Positions 8,615 through 16,503 of a stretch of DNA of 32,430 bases are shown one piece after another. Numbering within the stretch: the stretch's first letter is position 1; each line of letters opens with the position of its first letter. The translations under genes were made by a program, and so were the position numbers. Source of the stretch: Opitutales bacterium (GTDB lineage Bacteria; Verrucomicrobiota; Verrucomicrobiia; Opitutales; UBA953); the NCBI GenBank assembly GCA_016463705.1, contig JAEMQU010000010.1, forward strand, positions 31,654 through 64,083. The letters run 5' to 3'. The notes beneath the pieces are model-generated. The model saw nothing but the letters and a program-made list of their open reading frames with translations. It had not been told where the DNA came from and did not search any database.

Positions 8615-9835
8615 TTGCCCTGGTTTCTTCAAATCGCCCTTCGTCAACTCTTTCAGCCAGGAAAGCGTTTTCCAGCTTTTGCGATTGTTTCGATCTTGGG
8701 TGTAGGCCTGGGCGTTGCGGCGTTGCTCGTTGTTCAAACAGTGATGAATGGATTTGGGGAAGAACATCGTTTACGAATCCGAGAATCGTTTGGTGACTGC
8801 GTTGTGCTCACCCGCAACACGATTGCGAATCCATCTGAGCTCGTAAAAAAATTACGGAAGGATGATGAAGTCATTACCGCCGCAGCTTTTACCGAAGGCC
8901 CAGCCTTATCAAGGCGCGGACAGTTTTCCGGCGTCGCCTTCGTGCGCGGTATCGATTTAACAGTTAAAGAACAACCTGCCCGTCCGTATATTGTGGCTGG
9001 TTCGTTCGATGACCTTGATGATGGACGCGTGATTTTAGGCTATGGTTTAGCAAAAACCTTACGCGTTAATATTGGAGATAAAATTGAACTGTGGTCACCC
9101 GCGATGGCCGAGTTAGCCGAAAAAGGGCAGGCCCCTCTACCCGCAGAACTTGAAGTCTGTGGGATTGTACGAACGGGATTCACGGAGGTTGATGATCGCG
9201 CGGCGATTATTCCGATTCGTCGCTTTCGTGAACTCTGGGCGATGGGAACCCAGGCCCATGGAATTACTTTACGATTTAGAAATCCGAACGACGCACCGGC
9301 GATTGCCGCACGTTTAAATGTGGACAGTCCAGAAATGCATTTTGTACCTTGGCAGGAAATTAAGAAAAATTTTCTAGAAGCGATTCGTTTCGAAAAAACG
9401 ATGCTCTTCTTCTTAATGTTTATTATTACTTTAGTCGCCTCCTTTTCGATTGGCAGCACGCTCTTCTCGGCGGTGATTCGTCGCACGCGTGAAGTGGGCG
9501 TTTTAGTTTCGATGGGTGCGCGCCGTTGGCAAATCGTCGCACTATTCGGCATTCAAGGTTTGCTCATCGGACTTCTGGGAACGCTCTTAGGCTTTGCGCT
9601 CACCTGGACGATTTTAGCGTTACGCGAAAATATTTTAACGATGATTAATAAAGTTTTCGGTAATGGAGACATGGTCGCCAATGTTTACCAGTTCTCGAAA
9701 GTCCCGTTACACTATGATAATTCAGATTTTATTGTGGCCGCCGGATTTACCTTATTAGTCACCACGCTCGCTGGATTGGTACCTGCTATTTGGGCCGCCA
9801 GCCGCAAACCCTCGGAGGCCATGCGTCATGTCTAA
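8615..9835 (+). CDS. lolC: Lipoprotein-releasing ABC transporter permease (LolC/LolE family)
   Basis: Inner-membrane permease that extracts mature lipoproteins for transfer to the outer membrane; 406 residues. The layout is typical: a first membrane helix at about 21-45, a large periplasmic MacB-like domain (about 46-265), then three helices (FFLMFIITLVASFSIGSTLF; QGLLIGLLGTLLGFALTW; a final one near 375-395). RRTREVGVLVSMGARRWQI is the coupling segment that contacts the ATPase. The start is a TTG just after lysS, which gives the standard N-terminus (MPWFLQIALRQL). Only one permease gene accompanies lolD here, so the complex may be a homodimer, or a partner is encoded elsewhere. Confidence 0.9.
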   Translation: MPWFLQIALRQLFQPGKRFPAFAIVSILGVGLGVAALLVVQTVMNGFGEEHRLRIRESFGDCVVLTRNTIANPSELVKKLRKDDEVITAAAFTEGPALSRRGQFSGVAFVRGIDLTVKEQPARPYIVAGSFDDLDDGRVILGYGLAKTLRVNIGDKIELWSPAMAELAEKGQAPLPAELEVCGIVRTGFTEVDDRAAIIPIRRFRELWAMGTQAHGITLRFRNPNDAPAIAARLNVDSPEMHFVPWQEIKKNFLEAIRFEKTMLFFLMFIITLVASFSIGSTLFSAVIRRTREVGVLVSMGARRWQIVALFGIQGLLIGLLGTLLGFALTWTILALRENILTMINKVFGNGDMVANVYQFSKVPLHYDNSDFIVAAGFTLLVTTLAGLVPAIWAASRKPSEAMRHV

Positions 9836-10493
9836 AGTCTTACTAGAAGCTAAAGATCTTAAAAAATCCTTCTCCACGGCTGCGGGTTCGCTCGATGTTT
9901 TACGATCGATTAACTTAACGGTTAATGAAGGTGAATCGGTTTCGATTCGGGGACTTTCCGGATCGGGTAAGACGACGCTTTTACAATTATTGGGTGGGCT
10001 TGAAGCGCCTGATGCGGGTGAAGTCTTGATTGATTTAAAATCTCAAGGTCTCGTTTCTCCGCATTTACATTTAGGACACGGCGTCGGATTTGTTTTTCAG
10101 AATTTTCAACTCATGCCCGAGTTGAATACTTTGGAAAATGTGATGTTAGCGGCCAAAATTTTGGGTACGCCTGATGCCGAATTTAAAGCCCGTACGCTCA
10201 TTGAATCGGTCGGCCTCGGTTCACGCTTAAATCATTACCCCGCCCAACTCTCGGGCGGAGAATGTCAGCGCGTGGCCATTGCCCGTGCTTTAATTAATGA
10301 TCCGACCATCGTTCTCGCGGATGAGCCTACGGGTAACTTGGACGAGGTTACGGGGCAGCAGATTATCAATTTATTACTGGGTATTGTCGCAAAAAAGCAA
10401 ATGGCTCTGATTCTAGTGACCCATAGTCGTGAGTATGCTGAGCGAACCCAACGACAGTTATTGCTCACCAAGGGTGTTTTGTCTCCGGGCTAG
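9828..10493 (+). CDS. lolD: Lipoprotein-releasing ABC transporter ATP-binding protein
   Basis: ATPase of the Lol lipoprotein release complex, 221 residues. Walker A is GLSGSGKT (42-49). The Q-loop lies in VFQNFQLMPELNTLENV, the signature is LSGGECQRVAIARAL, Walker B is IVLADEPTGNLD, and the switch histidine is in LVTHSREYA. The ATG lies inside the end of the permease gene (8-bp overlap) and is preceded by GGAGG at 9814-9818, one of the few good Shine-Dalgarno sequences in the window. The MacB/FtsE-like ATPases are the nearest alternative, but the permease partner points to Lol. Confidence 0.93.
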   Translation: MSKVLLEAKDLKKSFSTAAGSLDVLRSINLTVNEGESVSIRGLSGSGKTTLLQLLGGLEAPDAGEVLIDLKSQGLVSPHLHLGHGVGFVFQNFQLMPELNTLENVMLAAKILGTPDAEFKARTLIESVGLGSRLNHYPAQLSGGECQRVAIARALINDPTIVLADEPTGNLDEVTGQQIINLLLGIVAKKQMALILVTHSREYAERTQRQLLLTKGVLSPG

Positions 10494-10494
10494 T

Positions 10495-10523
10495 TTGACA
10501 AGGAATTCGAAGTGATTTGTATG
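10495..10523 (+). promoter_or_regulatory. Possible sigma-70 promoter of the nitroreductase gene
   Basis: A perfect -35 hexamer TTGACA (10495-10500) follows the lolD stop codon directly. Seventeen bases later comes TGTATG (10518-10523), a poor -10 match. Transcription from it would start close to the ATG at 10532, giving a very short leader. The weak -10 keeps confidence low. Confidence 0.3.
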
Positions 10524-10531
10524 TGGGTATT

Positions 10532-11182
10532 ATGCAACCTGCCACATCTCCAGACCAATTAATTTCAGCTTTAGAATGGCGCTATGCGACCAAACTTTTT
10601 GATACCAAAAAATTACCTGCGGCCACTTGGTCGGTGTTAGAAAAATCTCTTCAGCTAGCTCCCTCTTCATTTGGACTGCAGCCTTGGAAGTTTATCGTGG
10701 TCGAGAATCCAGAAATTCGGGCAAAGTTACGTCCCGTATCTTGGGGTCAATCGCAAGTCACCGATGCTTCGCATTTAGTTGTTTTTACTCGTCGCACCGA
10801 GATGACTGAAAAAGACGTAGATGCTTTTTATAATCAAATGATTTCTGACCGCCATGCCGATGCGTCGAAGCTCGAGGCTTACCGCCAGATGATGCTGGGT
10901 GGAGTCGTTAAAGGAAAAGATGCGACCGCGCAAAAAGAATGGGCGGCTCGTCAGGTTTATATTGCGCTCGGTCAATTCATGACAGCGGCTGCCGTCATCG
11001 GCGTAGATACGTGTGCCTTAGAAGGCATTGATCCAGCGGCCTATGACGATATTTTGGGATTAAAGGGAAGTGGCTACGAAACGATTGTGGGCTGTGCCGC
11101 TGGCTACCGTTCGGCCGATGATAAGTATGCGGCAATGAAAAAAATCCGCTTCCCGTTGAGCAAAGTTTTCCAAAAAATTTAA
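10532..11182 (+). CDS. Nitroreductase family protein (NfsB-like, FMN-dependent)
   Basis: Probably a soluble FMN- and NAD(P)H-dependent oxidoreductase of the NfsB/dihydropteridine reductase branch; 216 residues. Family marks are the N-terminal EWRYATKLFD, the FMN-contacting APSSFGLQPWKFIVV, DASHLVVFTRR, EWAARQVYIALGQFMTAAAVIGVD, and the C-terminal GYETIVGCAAGYRSADDKYA. The physiological substrate cannot be told from sequence. The ATG at 10532 is preferred; a TTG at 10517 and GTG at 10523 are in frame and would add a few residues. The stop codon overlaps that of the convergent helicase gene, leaving no room for a terminator between them. Confidence 0.88.
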   Translation: MQPATSPDQLISALEWRYATKLFDTKKLPAATWSVLEKSLQLAPSSFGLQPWKFIVVENPEIRAKLRPVSWGQSQVTDASHLVVFTRRTEMTEKDVDAFYNQMISDRHADASKLEAYRQMMLGGVVKGKDATAQKEWAARQVYIALGQFMTAAAVIGVDTCALEGIDPAAYDDILGLKGSGYETIVGCAAGYRSADDKYAAMKKIRFPLSKVFQKI

Positions 11183-13476
11183 CTTTTCTTAACCCACTCC
11201 TGGAAGCTCTCGTCGTTGATGAGAATTTCGGGGTCGCCGTATTCCGTCGATAAAAGATTCTTATAAGTCTCGTCGGCGAAGCGGCGGCAGTGGAGCAAAA
11301 CTCGGGCGGTGTGTCCAGGGGCTCGGACGAGTCGACCCAGGGCTTGGTTCACTTTACGCATGCCTGGTCGCACATAAGCGAGGGCGAAGGCGTCCTCTGC
11401 ACCATCTTCGACGAACATTTTTCGGCGAGCTTCTTGGAGTGCATTCACTTCGGGAAGTGCGGGGCCGATGACCACCGCTGAGCGAATTTTTCCACCGAGT
11501 AAATCAACACCTTCGCCCAGGGATCCACCGAGGATTAAGCAAAGGATAGTCGATGTTTTCAGTGAGTCATCGACGAAGCGAGCGGTGCGATCGGGTCCGA
11601 GTCCCCGAGGTTGTAAAGCAATGGATGTGTCGGCATTTATTTTCTTAATTTCTTCAACAATCGCCTCAGCATATTTATAGGAAGGGAAGAACGCGGCAAC
11701 GGAGCCTTCTTCAGAAAGTTTAATTAACGATTGAGCGGTGCGCTGGTGGTGGCTTTCGCGAGTTTTTAAGCGCGTATCGATACGACCATCAATCGCCACA
11801 GTGTAGGCGCCTTGTCGCCACGGGGCGAGGGCATCGACGCGCATGATGTGATCATTGTTTAATCCACATTCTGAGGCGAGGGCGCCGCGCGGTCCAGGCG
11901 TGGCGGTCATTAATAATACGTGAGCAAAGGATTGCAGTCTCTCGCCCGTGGCTTTGGCGGCCGTTAAACAATCCAGATTGATTTGTCCGGCATTGGGTGA
12001 CCACAGAAGCCAGCCAAGATCGGCCTGTTCCAATCTTTGCGACCAAAGCGCGGCACTCCAAACGGCGTTGCGTGCTTCTTCGGGTAGACTATCTAAATCA
12101 ATAGGGAAGGTGCCGCCCAGCGGTGCTAGTTTCTCGGTTAACGTCATCGCTTCGAGGCGATCATCGGGCGATAAAGAATCGGCTTTAGGTAGTCGCCTCA
12201 CGAAATCGGCCCAAGCCTGGGTGGCAAGACACCAAGGTTCGGGCGCGCGAAATTTTGTTAAGGTAAAACTAAAATCACTCGCTGATTGAGCGTCGTCGCG
12301 AAGCGATAAACATTCGGCAGCGCGTTCGGGAAGATTATGAGCTTCGTCCACAATCAGCATCGTATCGTGATCATTCCAACCAGGAATCGTTTCGAGAGCG
12401 GAACGATTACGAGGCGAGAACACATAATTATAATCGCAGATAATGACGTCGGCATGACCCAGCATCGCTTTGGTGATATCCCACGGAGGAACGCCCGCGA
12501 TTTTACCAATTTCTCTGACGCGTCTTAATTCTGCACCCTCTGCGAGTAGGGCTTGTGGATCGATGGCGGCCCGTGCCCAATTTTTCCGAATTTCTTCGGG
12601 GTCATCGGTTAAGCCATCCATTTCATGTTCACTGCGTGGACGAAGAACCATACCACTGAGTTCATTTGATTTTGCTAAGCGTCTCAGCTCGGCCAAAACT
12701 TGTAACTGTCCGGTTCCTTTACCGGTTAAATAAAGCAGACGTCCGACGCGTCCGCTGCGGAGGAGTGCGAGTCCATGTCGAAGGGCGGCAGACGTTTTAC
12801 CGAAGCCGGTGGGGGCGACCATGAGGCGTATCGGAGACTCCAGTGCTGCTTGATCGAGATCGGCACAAGACTGAAGCCATTCGATGCGGGGTTCGTCTTT
12901 AAAGGGTAGACGATCGGGAAGTAATAATAAACGGGCGTGGCTGGCGCGACGATTTTCCGCGTGGCTGGCGAGAACCTCGGCTTGATTTAATAAATCGCTT
13001 TCGGCGCTGTCGGGTAACGGCAACGTTTGTTTAGTGCCATCTTTGGGATCAACAAAAACCAGTTCACCCACGACGCTTTTAATATTCGGTAGAATGCGTG
13101 CGGCGTGACAGTAGATACCGAGTTGCAGAAAATGATGAGGATAGCGTTGACGTAAGAATTCAGTTTTGCGCGGTAAGGATACAGTGACCGTTTTAATTTC
13201 GCGAATAGTGACTGCGCCATTTTCTTCGCGCCATTGATCGGTTCGCCCGGTGATACAAACAATCCAGCCGAGAATTTTAATTTCGCAGGCGATAGATTTT
13301 TCAAATTCCCACTGATTATTTTCGGCATCAGCATGGATGCGAAGCGTCTCGTGCCATTGGCGACCCGCTTCGGCCCGCCAAGGAGAGTTACCTGAGCCAG
13401 CGGTGGGTCCGGGTCGAAAGGTGGCAAACTCTTGGGCGCTGACCTCAATGCGTTTGGTTTTAATATCAATACGCAT
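11179..13476 (-). CDS. PD-(D/E)XK nuclease fused to XPD/DinG-type superfamily 2 helicase
   Basis: A two-domain DNA-processing enzyme, 765 residues from the ATG at 13476. Residues about 40-125 look like a RecB/Cas4-type nuclease: H42, D80 in ITGRTDQW, E93-I-K95, and a QLGIY motif (118-122). The helicase follows: Walker A APTGFGKT (221-228), DEAH box (377-380), LLMTATP (521-527), GGSLGEGVDL (650-659) and QALGRLVR (711-718), with the PGMRKVNQ stretch typical of Rad3/DinG proteins. The four iron-sulphur cysteines expected between Walker A and DEAH are absent; only C347 (IICDYNYVF) occurs there. An upstream in-frame start (13512) lies inside the RecO-like gene; the ATG at 13476 shares a base with that gene's stop (TAATG), suggesting translational coupling. 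Role in repair or recombination is inferred. Confidence 0.85.
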   Translation of the reverse strand: MRIDIKTKRIEVSAQEFATFRPGPTAGSGNSPWRAEAGRQWHETLRIHADAENNQWEFEKSIACEIKILGWIVCITGRTDQWREENGAVTIREIKTVTVSLPRKTEFLRQRYPHHFLQLGIYCHAARILPNIKSVVGELVFVDPKDGTKQTLPLPDSAESDLLNQAEVLASHAENRRASHARLLLLPDRLPFKDEPRIEWLQSCADLDQAALESPIRLMVAPTGFGKTSAALRHGLALLRSGRVGRLLYLTGKGTGQLQVLAELRRLAKSNELSGMVLRPRSEHEMDGLTDDPEEIRKNWARAAIDPQALLAEGAELRRVREIGKIAGVPPWDITKAMLGHADVIICDYNYVFSPRNRSALETIPGWNDHDTMLIVDEAHNLPERAAECLSLRDDAQSASDFSFTLTKFRAPEPWCLATQAWADFVRRLPKADSLSPDDRLEAMTLTEKLAPLGGTFPIDLDSLPEEARNAVWSAALWSQRLEQADLGWLLWSPNAGQINLDCLTAAKATGERLQSFAHVLLMTATPGPRGALASECGLNNDHIMRVDALAPWRQGAYTVAIDGRIDTRLKTRESHHQRTAQSLIKLSEEGSVAAFFPSYKYAEAIVEEIKKINADTSIALQPRGLGPDRTARFVDDSLKTSTILCLILGGSLGEGVDLLGGKIRSAVVIGPALPEVNALQEARRKMFVEDGAEDAFALAYVRPGMRKVNQALGRLVRAPGHTARVLLHCRRFADETYKNLLSTEYGDPEILINDESFQEWVKKS

Positions 13477-14078
13477 TACGGCAGAACGAAGTGAATTTCT
13501 CCGGCGGCCCAATGTTCTAAATCGGTCGAGAGTTTGGCGACCGTTTCCTCGTCGCAGGTTTGCGCATCGAGGGGTTGCGTGAGGATGCTGCCGGCTAATT
13601 CTTGTCGGTTACCTAAGTGAGCCAGCCACTGTTCATGGACGGGCCAGCCACCATCTTTAATGATTAACCAAAGCCCTTTAAAATAAGCGGCATCGGGGCG
13701 GGGACGTTCGGCCATGGCGGCAAAGGTTTCGAGAGCGATGCGGTAGCAGACTGGGGCTGACTCGGGCGGAGGGGGATTTTTTCGAATCATCGAAGCGAGG
13801 CGACAAGCGCGCTCGAGGGTGCGGTGATTTTTCGCGATGCCTTGGTGGCGGGTGATTAATCGATAATCTTTCGCGAAGCGCGTACCGCCATCTTTGGATT
13901 TTTCGATTTGAATTTCACACTCATCAAATAAATCGGGAGCTGTGGTGGTTTTACTTCGCGTGAGACGAATTAAGCAACGGTCCAAACCTTGTTGAGGCTC
14001 AAGGAAGGTTAAGAGAGTGTGAGATTCTCCCGAGGGATCACGTCCGAGAATGAGACAGCGCAGGGTGGCCGATGACAT
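13476..14078 (-). CDS. recO: RecO-like DNA repair protein
   Basis: A 200-residue protein that resembles RecO, which loads RecA by working with RecF and RecR. The N-terminal part fits the RecO OB fold: a beta strand (LRCLILGRD), the GESHTLLTFLEPQQGLDR segment, then LFDECEIQIEKSKDGGTRFAKDYRLI. A helical region with LETFAAMAERPRPDAAYFKGLWLIIKDGGWPV fits the RecO middle domain. It is shorter than most RecO proteins and has no zinc-binding cysteine cluster. It starts 6 bp after the DUF502 gene, and its stop overlaps the start of the nuclease-helicase. That context supports a repair role, but the match is by pattern only, so a lineage-specific protein remains possible. Confidence 0.6.
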   Translation of the reverse strand: MSSATLRCLILGRDPSGESHTLLTFLEPQQGLDRCLIRLTRSKTTTAPDLFDECEIQIEKSKDGGTRFAKDYRLITRHQGIAKNHRTLERACRLASMIRKNPPPPESAPVCYRIALETFAAMAERPRPDAAYFKGLWLIIKDGGWPVHEQWLAHLGNRQELAGSILTQPLDAQTCDEETVAKLSTDLEHWAAGEIHFVLP

Positions 14079-14084
14079 TCGTAA

Positions 14085-14765
14085 TTACTCTTTAATTTTG
14101 GGCTGAGGGACGACGGAACCGAAACTCATCAGAAGTCCTAACGCTTCCGTGACGGTTAATTTAGTTTCCTTAATTTCGTCGGCCTTCACTTGTAGCACAA
14201 ATCCAGCGGTGGGAGCGGGGGCTGAGGGTACAAACACATTAACCACTTTTTCGCCGATAGCTTCGGAGAGTACGGTGGGCTGTTCGTTAGTGATGAACGC
14301 GATACTCCAGCATCCGGGTCGTGGGTATTGCACCAAGACGACGCGTCGAAAAGTATCTTTATTTCTTCCGCTCAAGGCATCGACCATTTGGCGGATGGTA
14401 TTATAGAGCGCCCCTAGTCCCGGCATGCGTTCTACGATATTGTTAACCCAGGTGTTAAATATTTTTCCGAAGAGTCGTTTAGAGAGCCATCCTAGAGTGA
14501 TTAGGATGACGGCCATGATGAGTGCCGAAATCAGAACAAGCGCGGCGTGAGCGGGCCCCGATTGCAGATCAGGCAGCTTCGCATTTTCGTCATAGAAAAA
14601 GGGTAATAAATTTTGAATTAAAGTCTGAACTGGTGAAGCGACGAGTCCGATTAAAATGGTAACGACGTAAAGAGTTAACCCGATAGGTAAAACCAGAAAC
14701 ATGCCGGTCAAAAAATTATGACCGAGGCGTGATCCGAATGAAGCTTTTGGGTTAAGATTGGGCAT
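14085..14765 (-). CDS. DUF502 family membrane protein
   Basis: An inner-membrane protein of unknown function, 226 residues from the ATG at 14765. Two hydrophobic helices (about 18-45, with FLTGMFLVLPIGLTLYVV; about 72-95, with LVLISALIMAVILITLGWL) are followed by the family signature IVERMPGLGALYNTIRQMVDAL. A soluble C-terminal domain then follows, with RPGCWSIAFITNE and VNVFVPSAPAPTAGFVL. Longer starts at 14858 and 14882 are in frame, but they would overlap the divergent gene and its promoter region and add an atypical N-terminus. A promoter-like pair (14780-14807) lies just upstream of 14765. It is the first gene of an apparent operon with the RecO-like and nuclease-helicase genes; the functional link is unknown. 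Confidence 0.85.
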   Translation of the reverse strand: MPNLNPKASFGSRLGHNFLTGMFLVLPIGLTLYVVTILIGLVASPVQTLIQNLLPFFYDENAKLPDLQSGPAHAALVLISALIMAVILITLGWLSKRLFGKIFNTWVNNIVERMPGLGALYNTIRQMVDALSGRNKDTFRRVVLVQYPRPGCWSIAFITNEQPTVLSEAIGEKVVNVFVPSAPAPTAGFVLQVKADEIKETKLTVTEALGLLMSFGSVVPQPKIKE

Positions 14766-14779
14766 GTTTAACAGAAACT

Positions 14780-14807
14780 TTAATACTGAGTAGGCCGTAA
14801 GCGTCAA
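14780..14807 (-). promoter_or_regulatory. Candidate sigma-70 promoter for the DUF502 operon
   Basis: On the minus strand TTGACG (14807-14802) and TATTAA (14785-14780) are separated by 16 bases. Both are close to consensus. The predicted start point would be about 8 bases before the ATG at 14765, which gives a very short leader and supports that start codon. Confidence 0.45.
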
Positions 14808-14817
14808 TCGTGAGAGG

Positions 14818-14831
14818 AGGTTTGCAAACCT
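14818..14831. promoter_or_regulatory. 14-bp perfect palindrome between divergent genes (possible operator)
   Basis: AGGTTTGCAAACCT is a perfect 14-base palindrome in the 91-bp gap between the DUF502 gene and the SOUL-family gene. It lies 11 bases upstream of the candidate -35 box of the DUF502 promoter and 25 bases before the SOUL-family ATG. That is a suitable place for a dimeric regulator to act on one or both genes. No regulator is recognised nearby. Confidence 0.45.
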
Positions 14832-14856
14832 TGATTTTTTGGACAAGATATTAGCC

Positions 14857-15405
14857 ATGAAACTACCCCAATTTCTTATCATAATGACATCGATTATCCC
14901 AAGTTTTGCGAGTGCTGCCGAGGGAGATGCCTATGCCCGGACGTCACCCGGACAAATCGAAATTAAAGAGTTACCGGCGGCGCGCCTGATGATTTCAAAA
15001 TCGGAACAGCCATACTTCTCGGGGAACAATAAACTTTTTGGAAAACTTTTTAATTATATTCGTGAAAAAGAAATTCCGATGACGGCTCCCGTGGAGGCAA
15101 AAATTAATCCGGGAGTGATGATTTTTTATATGGATGCGACGTCGGCAGTGCGTGCCGATTTAAAGCCCGGTGCCGAAGTTGAATTACAGAATCTCGATGC
15201 TCGAGCGGTCGCGGCTATCGGCATCCGTGGATCTTATTCGAAAGAAAACTACGAGGAGGGATTAGCGAGTTTGCAGGACTGGTTGAAAACTCAGTCGCAA
15301 TTCGAGGTCATCGGTGACCCCTACGGTGTTTATTGGAATAGTCCCTTCGTACCGTTTTTCTTAAAACAGTCCGAAGTGCACATCCCCGTTAAAGTTAAAA
15401 AATAA
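14857..15405 (+). CDS. Exported SOUL-family heme-binding-like protein
   Basis: A SOUL/HBP-domain protein, 182 residues from the ATG at 14857. Residues 1-20 form a Sec signal peptide ending in ASA before AEGDAYA, so the mature protein should be periplasmic. Family marks are the early IEIKELPAARLMISK strand, FGKLFNYIREKEIPMTAPVEA, and the C-terminal YWNSPFVPFFLKQSEVHIPV. Heme binding is known for some members of the family but cannot be shown here. An in-frame TTG at 14839 would put charged residues before the signal peptide and is less likely. The gene diverges from the DUF502 gene and converges on pyrD with an 11-bp gap. Confidence 0.85.
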   Translation: MKLPQFLIIMTSIIPSFASAAEGDAYARTSPGQIEIKELPAARLMISKSEQPYFSGNNKLFGKLFNYIREKEIPMTAPVEAKINPGVMIFYMDATSAVRADLKPGAEVELQNLDARAVAAIGIRGSYSKENYEEGLASLQDWLKTQSQFEVIGDPYGVYWNSPFVPFFLKQSEVHIPVKVKK

Positions 15406-15416
15406 TCCTACTTTAA

Positions 15417-16469
15417 TTAAATCCAGGTGCGCTGACGCCAGGAAAGTCCTTGGGCGATTTCTTTAGCCAAGCCTGGTCCGCGGAAAACTAAGCCCGAGTA
15501 TACTTGGACGAGGCAGGCGCCTTCGTCCATGAATCGGCCTGCATCTAAGGCAGAAGTGATTCCGCCACAGCCGATGATGGGAATTCTCCCATTGGAGGTC
15601 TTACTTAAAAATCTGACTACTTCTAAGGATTTTTCGAGCAGAGGTTTTCCGCTCAAGCCGCCGCGCGTTTCGCATCCTTCGGTTCCGTGGGGTCGGGTAA
15701 TGGTCGTGTTGGTAGCAATGATGCCGGCAAACTTCGTTTCACTGACGACACTCAGAATATCTTCCAGTTGTGCAGGATTTAGATCGGGCGCGACTTTTAA
15801 GAGCAAGGGCACGGGACCTCCTAAAGTATTTTTATTTTCTGCGGTGAGCGTTCGGAGAAGTTTAATCAGTGGTTCACGATCTTGGAGGGCGCGTAGTCCG
15901 GGTGTATTGGGGCTGCTGATATTAACGACTAAGTAATCCGCGTAAGGGGCCAGGAGTTTGAACGAAAATAAATAATCCTCTTGGGCTTCTTCGAGCGGAG
16001 TAATTTTAGATTTCCCAATATTGATACCGAGAGGGCAGATTCGTTGACCGCGACCCGGTTGATTTTTTAAACGATCGCGGAGCGCTTCGGCTCCTAAATT
16101 GGGAAAGCCATAGGCGTTTACGATGGTTTTAATTTGGGGGTAACGCCATACGCGGGGCTTTTCATTTCCAGCTTGAGCGTGCCGTGTCACCGTGCCGACT
16201 TCGACGTGACCGAAGCCCAAGGCGGCTGCTCCGCGCCAGCCCGTTCCGTCTTTATCAAATCCAGCTGCTAGGCCCACGTGATTAGGGAACTTTAAACCAA
16301 AAACATTAACCGGTTTTGCTCCTTCAGGAGAAAGTCCACGTTCCATGAGCCAGCGAAGTGGGGCTAGGTTTCCGATGAGTCCCATTCCGCGTAGTCCGCA
16401 TTGGTGGGCCAATTCAGGGTCCATCGCATAAAAGGCCTTAGATAGGACTTTTTCGTACAAAATTGACAT
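15417..16469 (-). CDS. pyrD: Dihydroorotate dehydrogenase (quinone), class 2
   Basis: Fourth step of pyrimidine synthesis: oxidises dihydroorotate to orotate and passes electrons to membrane quinone. 350 residues. The N-terminal helical part (1-45) is the membrane-association domain of class 2 enzymes. FMN and substrate motifs follow: GLAAGFDKDG, EVGTVTRHAQ, NAYGFPN, GINIGKSK, VVNISSPNTPGLR with the catalytic serine (about S186), LLKVAPDL, IATNTT, and IIGCGGI. It stands alone rather than in a pyr cluster and diverges from the acidic-protein gene. The start has no Shine-Dalgarno. The electron acceptor links it to the same quinone pool that complex I serves. Confidence 0.97.
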   Translation of the reverse strand: MSILYEKVLSKAFYAMDPELAHQCGLRGMGLIGNLAPLRWLMERGLSPEGAKPVNVFGLKFPNHVGLAAGFDKDGTGWRGAAALGFGHVEVGTVTRHAQAGNEKPRVWRYPQIKTIVNAYGFPNLGAEALRDRLKNQPGRGQRICPLGINIGKSKITPLEEAQEDYLFSFKLLAPYADYLVVNISSPNTPGLRALQDREPLIKLLRTLTAENKNTLGGPVPLLLKVAPDLNPAQLEDILSVVSETKFAGIIATNTTITRPHGTEGCETRGGLSGKPLLEKSLEVVRFLSKTSNGRIPIIGCGGITSALDAGRFMDEGACLVQVYSGLVFRGPGLAKEIAQGLSWRQRTWI

Positions 16470-16503
16470 AGTAAATCTATAAACTGTTATCAGAAGAAAG
16501 GGA

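Noticed and set aside
9040-9552. 170-codon frame on the minus strand inside the LolC/E gene
   Set aside because: It is a shadow of the conserved permease gene, with no recognisable domain.
13477-13512. Longer start for the nuclease-helicase
   Set aside because: It would lie inside the RecO-like gene. The ATG at 13476 overlaps that gene's stop in a TAATG arrangement.
14766-14882. Longer DUF502 protein starting at 14882 or 14858
   Set aside because: The added residues are atypical for the family and cover a promoter-like pair, a palindrome and the divergent gene's start.
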